In this document: in pieces, positions 1 to 6,854 of the stretch
How the letters are laid out: each line of letters begins with the position of its first letter
Position numbering within the stretch: position 1 is the first letter of the stretch
NCBI RefSeq assembly: GCF_014897585.1
Contig: NZ_JABUXW010000009.1
Coordinates: 62,001 to 126,000, forward strand
Length of the DNA stretch: 64,000 bases
Reading direction: 5' to 3'
Source: Brachybacterium tyrofermentans
GTDB taxonomy: Bacteria; Actinomycetota; Actinomycetes; Actinomycetales; Dermabacteraceae
Translations under genes and position numbers: made by a program
Notes under the pieces: generated by a model
The model's database searches: none
Seen by the model: only the letters and a program-made list of their open reading frames with translations
Told to the model about the DNA's origin: nothing

Positions 1-1
1 G

Positions 2-109
2 CACGGGCACGGGCACGGGACAGGGACAGGGCATGTCGCGCCCCGGAGCACGGACGGCACCGGCGACACGGACCACCCCGGCAGCCCGGACCCGTCCGAC
101 GCCCGCTGA
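2..109 (+). CDS. Possible C-terminal tail of a gene cut by the window edge
   Basis: Plus-strand frame 2 is open from the window edge to a TGA at 107-109. It would encode about 35 residues: alternating His-Gly then Thr-Gly pairs, produced by short tandem repeats at 1-31, followed by a Ser/Thr/Asp/Pro-rich end. If real, it is the disordered end of a gene converging on aroD. A hairpin lies just after the stop. Nothing in the tail identifies a family, and another plus frame is also open here, so the call is weak. Confidence 0.22.
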   Translation, partial: HGHGHGTGTGHVAPRSTDGTGDTDHPGSPDPSDAR

Positions 110-120
110 GCGGACCCGCA

Positions 121-137
121 CGACGGGCCACCCGTCG
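121..137. terminator. Small hairpin between convergent genes
   Basis: A 7-bp perfect stem (CGACGGG, loop CCA, CCCGTCG) lies between the possible plus-strand tail and the aroD stop. A second near copy of the CCCGTCGGGC sequence follows at 142-151. There is no T-tract. It may act as a shared terminator. Confidence 0.35.
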
Positions 138-161
138 GGCCACCCGTCGGGCCGACAGCGC

Positions 162-1031
162 TCAGGGGCGCAGCAGCTCGAGCATCCGGGCCACGTCGTC
201 AGCCCCCAGCTGGCCCGGGGCGGAAGCCGCCCCGGCCGTCGCGAAGGTCGCGGCGCTGCCGAAGGATTCCGCAGAGACCCTGCTGGCCACGCCGAGGGTC
301 CCCATGCTGATCGCGATGTGGGGCCCGGTGCGCTCGGAGGCGACCGTCAGGCTCGCTGAGAGCAGCGTCAGCACGTCGCGGGCGGTCCGCGGGGTCACGG
401 CGATCTTCGGGACGTCGGCTCCGAGGCGGCGCTGGGAGCGCAGCAGCTCGGCGATCTCCGCCTCGTCGGGGGTGCCCTCGAGGTCGTGGAAGGAGCCGAT
501 CACGACCACGCCGTTGCGGTGCGCGGTCGTGATCACGCGCGCGACGATCTCGGGCGAGCGCGACGTCTCGATGTCGATCATGTCGACCTGGGACTGGGTG
601 CCGGCTCGCCGGGAGCCCATGAGCGCCTCCAGCAGCACCGCGAGGTCGAGGTCGCGGATCCGACGGGACCCGCCCTCGGCGTCGGTGCGCACGGTGGCCA
701 GCAGCGCCTTGTCGGGTCCGAGCTTCGCGCGCAGCGCCGGCAGGGTCGCGAGCACCACGTCGCGGTGGTCCTCGGAGTCCTCCAGGTCGGGGCGGAAGCG
801 GTCGATGCGCCACTCGATGATGCGAGCCGGGGTCTTCAGCGCGGCATCGGCCTGCGCGAGCACGGCGTCGTGGTCGTCGCCCACCAGCGGGACGATGATC
901 TCGGGCCGCGCACGGCCGAGCTCGATGCCGCGCACGGTGGCGGTGACCGTGGTCCCTGCGCTCTCGGGCGCAATGGGGTCCGTGGGAGTGCCAGGTGCGG
1001 GAGTGCTGGATGTGGGGGTGCTGTCGGTCAT
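162..1031 (-). CDS. aroD: Type I 3-dehydroquinate dehydratase
   Basis: Converts 3-dehydroquinate to 3-dehydroshikimate, step three of the shikimate pathway, in the cytoplasm. The 289-residue product is a class I (Schiff-base) enzyme with every expected active-site residue: Glu73 in EWRID, Glu119 in the EGG motif, His182 in SFHDLEGTP, the Schiff-base Lys209 in PKIAVTP, Arg251 and Gln274 in SAPGQ. The first ~30 residues are a Pro/Thr/Ser-rich extension before the barrel. I chose the ATG at 1031 because GGAGG sits 5 bases upstream; an ATG at 1046 overlaps the aroB stop but has no ribosome site. It is last in aroC-aroK-aroB-aroD. Many actinobacteria use the unrelated type II enzyme AroQ at this position. 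Confidence 0.93.
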   Translation of the reverse strand: MTDSTPTSSTPAPGTPTDPIAPESAGTTVTATVRGIELGRARPEIIVPLVGDDHDAVLAQADAALKTPARIIEWRIDRFRPDLEDSEDHRDVVLATLPALRAKLGPDKALLATVRTDAEGGSRRIRDLDLAVLLEALMGSRRAGTQSQVDMIDIETSRSPEIVARVITTAHRNGVVVIGSFHDLEGTPDEAEIAELLRSQRRLGADVPKIAVTPRTARDVLTLLSASLTVASERTGPHIAISMGTLGVASRVSAESFGSAATFATAGAASAPGQLGADDVARMLELLRP

Positions 1032-1042
1032 GGTGTCCTCCG

Positions 1043-2125
1043 TCATTCTGCGGTGATCGCTGCGTAGGCGGACAGCAGCAGGGCGGGGTCGGGGCCTTCC
1101 AGCCGGGAGACGGACCCGACCCGGTCCAGGACCACGAAGCGCAGCAGACCCGCCCGGGTCTTCTTGTCGCGCTTCATGGCGTCCTCGAGCTTGGGCCACT
1201 GCCGGTCCCGGTAGGTGGTGGGCAGGCCCAGAGAGGTGAGGATGTTGCGATGCCGGTCGACGTCGGCCTCGGAGAGCTTGCCCGCGAGGTGCGAGAGCTC
1301 GGCGGCGAACATCATGCCGACGGAGACCGCCGCGCCGTGGCGCCACTGGTAGCGCTCGTTGCGCTCGATGGCGTGGGCGAGGGTGTGGCCGTAGTTGAGG
1401 ATCTCGCGGCGACCCTGCTCGGTGAGGTCCTCCGAGACGACGTCGGCCTTGATACGGATCTTGCGCTCGACGACCTCGCGGAAGGCGTCGGTGGTCACGT
1501 CGAGCACCGCGGCGGGGTCCGCCTCGATGATCTCCAGGATGCGCTCGTCGGCGATGAACCCGCCCTTGACGACCTCGGCGAGGCCGGCGGCGATGTCGTG
1601 GGCACCGAGGCTCTCGAGCACGTCGAGATCGGCGAGCACCGCGATCGGCGGGTGGAAGGCGCCGACGAGGTTCTTGCCCTCGGTGGTGTTGATCCCGGTC
1701 TTCCCGCCCACGGCGGCATCGACCATGCCCGCCACCGTGGAGGGGATCTGCAGCACGTCGATGCCGCGCAGCCAGGAGGCGGCGACGAACCCGGCGAGGT
1801 CCGTCGCGGCCCCGCCGCCGAGCCCGACCACGAGGTCGCCCCGGCCGATCTCCGCCTGTCCGCACACGCCCCAGAGGAAGCCGGCGACCTGCGCGGTCTT
1901 GGCCTCCTCGCCGTCGGGGATCTCCGCAGCGAAAGCCTCGCGTCCGGTGCCGGCGATGGTCGCGCGGATCTCCTCGGCGACGTCGCGGAGGCTGGGCTGG
2001 TGGACGATGACCACACGGCGGGTGCGCTCCGGGATCAGGTCGCCCACGTCGTGCATGATGCCGCGTCCGACGAGGACGTCGTAGCCGCCGCCGGGGGTGG
2101 TCACGGGGATCACGGTGGTGCTCAT
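1043..2125 (-). CDS. aroB: 3-dehydroquinate synthase
   Basis: Cyclises DAHP to 3-dehydroquinate, step two of the shikimate pathway, using NAD and a divalent metal. The 360-residue length is normal for the family. Visible motifs are the nucleotide-binding GLGGGAATD near residues 101-109, the VGGKTGIN segment near 139-146, and downstream Glu and His residues (AEVVKGG, NYGHTLAHAIE, HGAAVSVGM) that supply metal ligands in this family. The start overlaps the aroK stop by four bases (ATGA), and a purine-rich GGAGGAGGAG tract lies just upstream inside aroK, so the two genes are probably translationally coupled. Confidence 0.97.
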   Translation of the reverse strand: MSTTVIPVTTPGGGYDVLVGRGIMHDVGDLIPERTRRVVIVHQPSLRDVAEEIRATIAGTGREAFAAEIPDGEEAKTAQVAGFLWGVCGQAEIGRGDLVVGLGGGAATDLAGFVAASWLRGIDVLQIPSTVAGMVDAAVGGKTGINTTEGKNLVGAFHPPIAVLADLDVLESLGAHDIAAGLAEVVKGGFIADERILEIIEADPAAVLDVTTDAFREVVERKIRIKADVVSEDLTEQGRREILNYGHTLAHAIERNERYQWRHGAAVSVGMMFAAELSHLAGKLSEADVDRHRNILTSLGLPTTYRDRQWPKLEDAMKRDKKTRAGLLRFVVLDRVGSVSRLEGPDPALLLSAYAAITAE

Positions 2126-2667
2126 GGATTCTCCTCCTCCGGGAGGGACAACAGGTCCCTGCCCATCATGTCGGTGATGGCGCGCGCCACGGAGGCGGCG
2201 CTGCCGTGGCCGGTGTCGACTCTCCAGCGGGCGAGCTCGCGGTACACGGGCCCCCGCTCCCGGGCGAGCTGGCGCCAGCGGACCATGGGGTCCGTGCCGC
2301 CCGCGAGCATCGGGCGTCCGTGGCCCCGGCCGATGCGGCTGGTCGCCGTGCGCTCATCGATCTCGAGCAGCACGACGGGCCCGCCCCGCAGCCGCTCCCG
2401 GGAGACGGGGTGCAGGGGCGCTCCCCCGCCGAGGGAGAGCACGCCGCCGCAGGAGACGAGAGCCTGTTCGAGCACGGCGGCCTCGAGCTCCCGGAAACCC
2501 GTCTCGCCCTCGGTCTCGAAGATCGCCGGGATCGGGCGTCCCGCCTCGGCGACGATCATCGCGTCCAGATCGTCGAAGGGCACGTCCAGACGGGCCGCGA
2601 GCTCCCGCCCGACGCTGGTCTTGCCGGCGCCCATCGGGCCCAGCAGGATGACTGCGGGTCCGCTCAC
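2122..2667 (-). CDS. aroK: Shikimate kinase
   Basis: Phosphorylates shikimate at the 3-hydroxyl with ATP. It is a 181-residue NMP-kinase-fold protein with a P-loop GPMGAGKTS at residues 10-18, the shikimate-binding Asp in PFDDLD near 30-34, an Arg in FRELE near 59, and the glycine triplet SLGGGAP near 79-83. Its start overlaps the aroC stop by four bases and its stop overlaps the aroB start in the same way. The C-terminus ends in a short Glu-rich tail. Confidence 0.96.
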   Translation of the reverse strand: MSGPAVILLGPMGAGKTSVGRELAARLDVPFDDLDAMIVAEAGRPIPAIFETEGETGFRELEAAVLEQALVSCGGVLSLGGGAPLHPVSRERLRGGPVVLLEIDERTATSRIGRGHGRPMLAGGTDPMVRWRQLARERGPVYRELARWRVDTGHGSAASVARAITDMMGRDLLSLPEEENP

Positions 2668-3914
2668 GAGGCGGCGCCCGAGCCACCGCCCACGATGCGT
2701 GACTGCAGCTCGACCGTCCCTGCCAGGTGCGCCCGGATCTCCTCGACGCTGTCCCCGCCGGTCTTCTCCAACAGGGCGTCCACGAGGGCGAGGGCGACCA
2801 CGGCCTCCGCGATCACCGCGGCAGGCGCGACCGCGCAGGTGTCGGAGCGCTGGTGGTTGGCGGTGGACTGGTCACCGCTGGCCACGTCGATCGTGCGCAG
2901 CGCGCGCGGCACCGTCGAGATGGGCTTCAGGGCGCCGCGCACGCGCAGCACCTGGCCGTTGGTCATGCCGCCCTCGAGGCCGCCGGCGCGGTTGCTGGCG
3001 CGCGGGATCGCGGTGCGGCTGTCGGACTCGCCGGCCGCGAGGATCTCGTCGTGGGCGACGGAGCCGCGGCGGGCGGCGGTCGCGAAGCCGTCGCCGATCT
3101 CCACGCCCTTCATCGCCTGGATGGACATGATCGCCTGGGCGAGGCGGCCGTCGAGCTTGCGATCCCACTGCGTGTGCGACCCCAGGCCCACCGGTAGGCC
3201 GTAGGCGAGGACCTCGACGACCCCGCCGAGGGTGTCGCCGTCGGACTTCGCGGAGTCGACCTCGGCGACCATCGCGGCGGAGGTCTCCGGGTGGAAGCAG
3301 CGCAGCGGATCGGCGTCCAGGGCCTGGTCGTCGTCGGGCGTCGGCAGGGGGGCGTCCTCCGGGACGCGCACCGGGCCGACGGACAGGGTGTGGGAGACCA
3401 GCCGGATACCGGCGGCCTGCTCCAGGATCGCGGCGGCGACGCGGCCCGCCACCACCCGAGCGGCGGTCTCGCGGGCGCTGGCCCGTTCGAGGATCGGACG
3501 GGCCTCGTCGAACCCGTACTTGAGCATCCCGGAGAGATCGGCGTGGCCGGGCCGCGGCCGGGTCAGCGGGCGGTTGCGGGCGATCTCCCGCTGGTCACCG
3601 GTCCCGGCATCGACCAGGAGGTCCTCGGGCTGCACGGGATCGGCGCTCATGACCTTCTCCCACTTCGGCCACTCGGAGTTCGCGATCTCGATCGCGAGCG
3701 GAGAGCCGAGGGTGAGCCCGTGCCGGAGCCCGCTGTGCACGGTCAGCACGTCCTGCTCGAACTTCTGCCGGCTGCCACGGCCGTGGCCGAGCCGCCGACG
3801 GGCGAGAGCCGCCTTCAGATCGTCACTGGTCAGCTCGATCCCGGCGGGGACGCCGTCGAGCAGGGAGATGAGGGAAGGGCCATGGGATTCCCCGGCCGTG
3901 AGCCAGCGCAACAT
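2664..3914 (-). CDS. aroC: Chorismate synthase
   Basis: Performs the last step of the shikimate pathway, EPSP to chorismate, using reduced FMN. The 416 residues include the family N-terminal signature with TAGESHG (His11), the [15 protein letters not shown] segment, GMTNGQ, and the C-terminal [10 protein letters not shown] signature, so it looks intact. It is first in the aro cluster. Only about 33 bases separate its ATG from the hairpin terminator of the upstream HAD gene, so either the promoter is very compact (a leaderless or near-leaderless transcript) or the cluster relies partly on read-through. Confidence 0.98.
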   Translation of the reverse strand: MLRWLTAGESHGPSLISLLDGVPAGIELTSDDLKAALARRRLGHGRGSRQKFEQDVLTVHSGLRHGLTLGSPLAIEIANSEWPKWEKVMSADPVQPEDLLVDAGTGDQREIARNRPLTRPRPGHADLSGMLKYGFDEARPILERASARETAARVVAGRVAAAILEQAAGIRLVSHTLSVGPVRVPEDAPLPTPDDDQALDADPLRCFHPETSAAMVAEVDSAKSDGDTLGGVVEVLAYGLPVGLGSHTQWDRKLDGRLAQAIMSIQAMKGVEIGDGFATAARRGSVAHDEILAAGESDSRTAIPRASNRAGGLEGGMTNGQVLRVRGALKPISTVPRALRTIDVASGDQSTANHQRSDTCAVAPAAVIAEAVVALALVDALLEKTGGDSVEEIRAHLAGTVELQSRIVGGGSGAAS

Positions 3915-3947
3915 ACCGCCGATTCTCTCATGATGCCCTGGACACGA

Positions 3948-3980
3948 GGACGGGCGTCCGCGCTGTGCGGACGCCCGTCC
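3948..3980 (-). terminator. Terminator after the HAD phosphatase gene
   Basis: A 14-bp perfect stem, GGACGGGCGTCCGC at 3948-3961 with its complement at 3967-3980, closes a 5-base loop. It lies between the HAD stop and the aroC start. There is no long T-tract, as is usual in very GC-rich genomes. Confidence 0.7.
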
Positions 3981-4016
3981 CGGAGGTGCTCGTCACCCTG
4001 CGTGCTGAGGTCGGGA

Positions 4017-4847
4017 TCAGTCCTCCCCGAGCTCGACCGCCTCGGAGGGCATCAGCTGCTCCACCAGCGGGACGACATCGGCGATGCCGTCCATGATCGC
4101 GGTGGGTCGGAACGGGTACAGCGGGATCTCGTCCTCCGTGGTGGAGCCGGTCAGCACCAGCACGGACCGCATGCCCGCCTCGAGGCCCGACTTCACATCG
4201 GTGTCCATCCGGTCGCCGATCATCACGGAGGTCTCCGAATGCGCTCCGATGCGGTTCAGCGCGGTGCGCATCATGAGCGGGTTCGGCTTGCCGATGTAGT
4301 ACGGCTGGATCCCGGTGGCGGCGGTGATCATCGCTGCGACGGACCCGGTGGCGGGCATCGGCCCCTCGGCGCTGGGGCCGCTGACGTCCGGGTTGGTGGC
4401 GATGAACTTCGCGCCCTTGGCGATCAGGCGGATCGCGCGGGTGATCGACTCGAAGGAGTACGTGCGCGTCTCCCCCAGCACCACGAACTCCACGTCGGAG
4501 TCGGCGAGGATGAAGCCCTCCTCGTGCATCGCGCTGGTCAGCCCTGCTTCACCGATCACATAGGCCGATGAGCCGGGCGCCTGCTCCGCGAGGAAGCGTG
4601 CCGTGGCCATCGCGCTGGTCCAGATCGACTCCTCGGGGATGTCGATGCCACTGCGCGAGAGCCGCGCACGCAGATCCCGAGGCGTGAAGATCGAGTTGTT
4701 CGTGAGAACCAGGAACGGTCGGCCGAATCGCTGCAGGGCCGCGATGAAGTCGGAGGCGCCGGGCAGGGCGGACTGCTCATGGACGAGCACGCCGTCCATA
4801 TCGGTGAGCCAGGAGTGGATCGGATGGTCATCGAGCGCGGTGGTCAT
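4017..4847 (-). CDS. HAD-superfamily (NagD-like, class IIA) phosphatase
   Basis: A 276-residue cytoplasmic hydrolase that probably dephosphorylates a small sugar or nucleotide phosphate. All HAD motifs are visible: the nucleophile and acid in LTDMDGVL (Asp16, Asp18), motif II VLTNNS near 50, motif III Lys in IGKPNP near 190, and motif IV GDRMDTDV near 213, with the C2-type cap between motifs II and III typical of NagD and AraL. The ATG at 4847 was chosen because the upstream reading frame becomes low-complexity and runs into the rpsA terminator. It stands alone between two terminators. The substrate cannot be told from the sequence. Confidence 0.9.
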   Translation of the reverse strand: MTTALDDHPIHSWLTDMDGVLVHEQSALPGASDFIAALQRFGRPFLVLTNNSIFTPRDLRARLSRSGIDIPEESIWTSAMATARFLAEQAPGSSAYVIGEAGLTSAMHEEGFILADSDVEFVVLGETRTYSFESITRAIRLIAKGAKFIATNPDVSGPSAEGPMPATGSVAAMITAATGIQPYYIGKPNPLMMRTALNRIGAHSETSVMIGDRMDTDVKSGLEAGMRSVLVLTGSTTEDEIPLYPFRPTAIMDGIADVVPLVEQLMPSEAVELGED

Positions 4848-4996
4848 GCCACCAGTGTGCACCGAGAACGCCCTCGCCCGCACGAGGCCGTCCCGATGAG
4901 CTGCCCGACACGGTGCGGAAGATGTCCTGCAGATCCCTCTGCAGTTGCCTCGGCGGGTGCTCAGCAGGTCCTCCGGCGTGTCCCGGCCCCGGACGC

Positions 4997-5036
4997 CGGA
5001 ACGCCCCGGCCCCCACGAGGGGACCGGGGCGTTCCG
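4997..5036 (-). terminator. Terminator after rpsA
   Basis: A 13-bp perfect stem (CGGAACGCCCCGG at 4997-5009 paired with 5024-5036) is extended by an inner CCCC/GGGG pairing. It starts 17 bases past the rpsA stop and closes the rpsA unit. Confidence 0.72.
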
Positions 5037-5052
5037 CAGAACGATCCGAGGA

Positions 5053-6543
5053 TCAGTTACCGGTGAGCTTGGCGCGCAGGGCGGCCAGTGCCTCGTCCGA
5101 GGCCAGGGTGCCCTCGTCCGTGGTGCTCGACTGGTAGGAGGAAGCCTGCGGGGCCGGAGCAGCGGCCGACGGCGTCGAGGTGGACGTCTCGGTGGCCGGT
5201 GCGTTCGCGGACTCCTCGTCGGCCTTGATGGCCTCGGCGACCTGAGCCTTGTGAGCGGTCCAGCGCTCGTAGGCGGCGCCGTACTGGGCCTCCCACACCT
5301 CGCGCTGGGCGTCGTAGCCCTCGAGCCACTCGTTGGTCTCCGGGTCGAAGCCCTCGGGGTACTTGTACTCGCCGTTGGCGTCGTACTCCGCCGCCATGCC
5401 GTACAGCGCCGGGTCGAAGGTGGTGTCGTCACCCTCGGGGTCGACGCCCTCGTTGGCCTGCTTGAGCGACAGCGAGATCCGGCGACGCTCGAGGTCGATG
5501 TCGATGACCTTGACGAAGACGTCCTGGTCGACGGTGACGACCTGCTCGGGCAGATCCACGTGGCGCTGAGCCAGCTCGGAGATGTGCACGAGGCCCTCGA
5601 TGCCGTCCTCGACGCGCACGAACGCACCGAAGGGAACCAGCTTGGTGACCTTGCCCGGAACGACCTCGCCGATGGCGTGGGTGCGGGCGAAGAGCTGCCA
5701 CGGATCCTCCTGCGTCGCCTTCAGCGACAGGGAGACGCGCTCGCGATCCATGTCCACGTCGAGAACCTCGACGGAGACCTTCTGGCCGACCTCGACGACC
5801 TCGGACGGGTGATCGATGTGCTTCCAGGACAGCTCGGAGACGTGCACCAGGCCGTCGACGCCGCCGAGATCGACGAAGGCGCCGAAGTTGACGATGGAGG
5901 ACACTGCGCCCTCGCGGACCTGGCCCTTCTGCAGGGTCTGCAGGAAGTCCGAGCGGACCGCGGACTGGGTCTCCTCGAGGTAGGCACGGCGCGACAGGAC
6001 CACGTTGTTGCGGTTCTTGTCGAGCTCGATGATCTTCGCCTCGATCTCCTGGCCGACGTACGGCTGCAGGTCGCGGACGCGACGCATCTCGACGAGGGAG
6101 GCGGGGAGGAAGCCGCGCAGGCCGATGTCGACGATGAGGCCGCCCTTGACGACCTCGATGACGCGGCCGGTGACGACGCCCTCGTCTTCCTTGATCTGCT
6201 CGATCGTGCCCCAGGCGCGCTCGTACTGTGCGCGCTTCTTGGACAGGATCAGACGGCCTTCCTTGTCCTCCTTCTGGAGGACAAGGGCCTCGATCTCGTC
6301 GCCGACCTCGACGACCTCACCGGGGTCGACGTCGTGCTTGATGGACAGCTCGCGCGAGGGGATGACGCCCTCGGTCTTGTAGCCGATGTCCAGGAGGACC
6401 TCATCGTGATCGACCTTCACCACAGTGCCTTCGACGATGTCGCCATCGTTGAAGTACTTGATGGTCGCATCGATGGCTGCCATGAGTTCGTCGGCGCCGC
6501 CGATGTCGTTGATGGCGATCTGGGGGGTCGTGGTGTCGGTCAT
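5053..6543 (-). CDS. rpsA: 30S ribosomal protein S1
   Basis: Binds mRNA on the small ribosomal subunit and helps initiation. The 496-residue protein has four S1 (OB-fold) repeats at roughly residues 35-105, 120-190, 205-280 and 290-365; the third and fourth carry the FGAFV and GLVH(V/I)SEL signatures. A C-terminal extension of about 120 residues is rich in Trp, Tyr and Glu and ends in a Ser/Thr/Ala-rich tail. Four repeats rather than six is the normal actinobacterial form. I used the ATG at 6543, because the frame upstream reads through a leader with a hairpin. The gene is monocistronic, flanked by a terminator and a 311-base leader region. Confidence 0.97.
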   Translation of the reverse strand: MTDTTTPQIAINDIGGADELMAAIDATIKYFNDGDIVEGTVVKVDHDEVLLDIGYKTEGVIPSRELSIKHDVDPGEVVEVGDEIEALVLQKEDKEGRLILSKKRAQYERAWGTIEQIKEDEGVVTGRVIEVVKGGLIVDIGLRGFLPASLVEMRRVRDLQPYVGQEIEAKIIELDKNRNNVVLSRRAYLEETQSAVRSDFLQTLQKGQVREGAVSSIVNFGAFVDLGGVDGLVHVSELSWKHIDHPSEVVEVGQKVSVEVLDVDMDRERVSLSLKATQEDPWQLFARTHAIGEVVPGKVTKLVPFGAFVRVEDGIEGLVHISELAQRHVDLPEQVVTVDQDVFVKVIDIDLERRRISLSLKQANEGVDPEGDDTTFDPALYGMAAEYDANGEYKYPEGFDPETNEWLEGYDAQREVWEAQYGAAYERWTAHKAQVAEAIKADEESANAPATETSTSTPSAAAPAPQASSYQSSTTDEGTLASDEALAALRAKLTGN

Positions 6544-6854
6544 GTAGGTAAGGACTCCGTCGGGACAGGATTGAGTAGGAACGATGGACGTGCAGTGCCC
6601 CTGCTCAGGGGCACATCCGCACGCACCCGGCCAGGTTCGGGAGGACATGGGCGTTCACCACATGCATCCCACGAAGGGCGGGCCCGCGCGCAGACCTCGA
6701 CCAGGTTACCAGCCTGACGATTCCGGCGCGAGGGAGAAACCGGCTCCGACGTCGTGCGTCGATGTGAGTTCGGTCCCTCACCGGACCACGACCGTCGACC
6801 GGGCCCGCGGTGCGCGACCGGAGGACCGGCTGCGGTCGCCGCCGGTTGCTCGGC
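6544..6854. other. Intergenic region and probable rpsA leader
   Basis: This 311-base gap separates polA (ending at 6855) from rpsA (starting at 6543), both on the minus strand. It must hold the rpsA promoter and 5' leader. I see one clear hairpin (6595-6614) but no clean -35/-10 pair; a TAACCT hexamer on the minus strand near 6706-6711 is only a weak -10 candidate. No open frame in it looks like a gene. Confidence 0.5.
6595..6614 (-). promoter_or_regulatory. Hairpin in the rpsA leader
   Basis: A 7-bp perfect stem (GTGCCCC / GGGGCAC) with a 6-base loop lies about 50 bases upstream of the rpsA start. Ribosomal protein S1 represses its own translation in Escherichia coli through leader structure, so a similar role is possible here, but this is inference from position only. 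Confidence 0.35.

Noticed and set aside
4848-5052. N-terminal extension of the HAD protein into the gap before rpsA
   Set aside because: The frame is open but is low-complexity and crosses the rpsA terminator; the HAD fold begins properly at the ATG at 4847.
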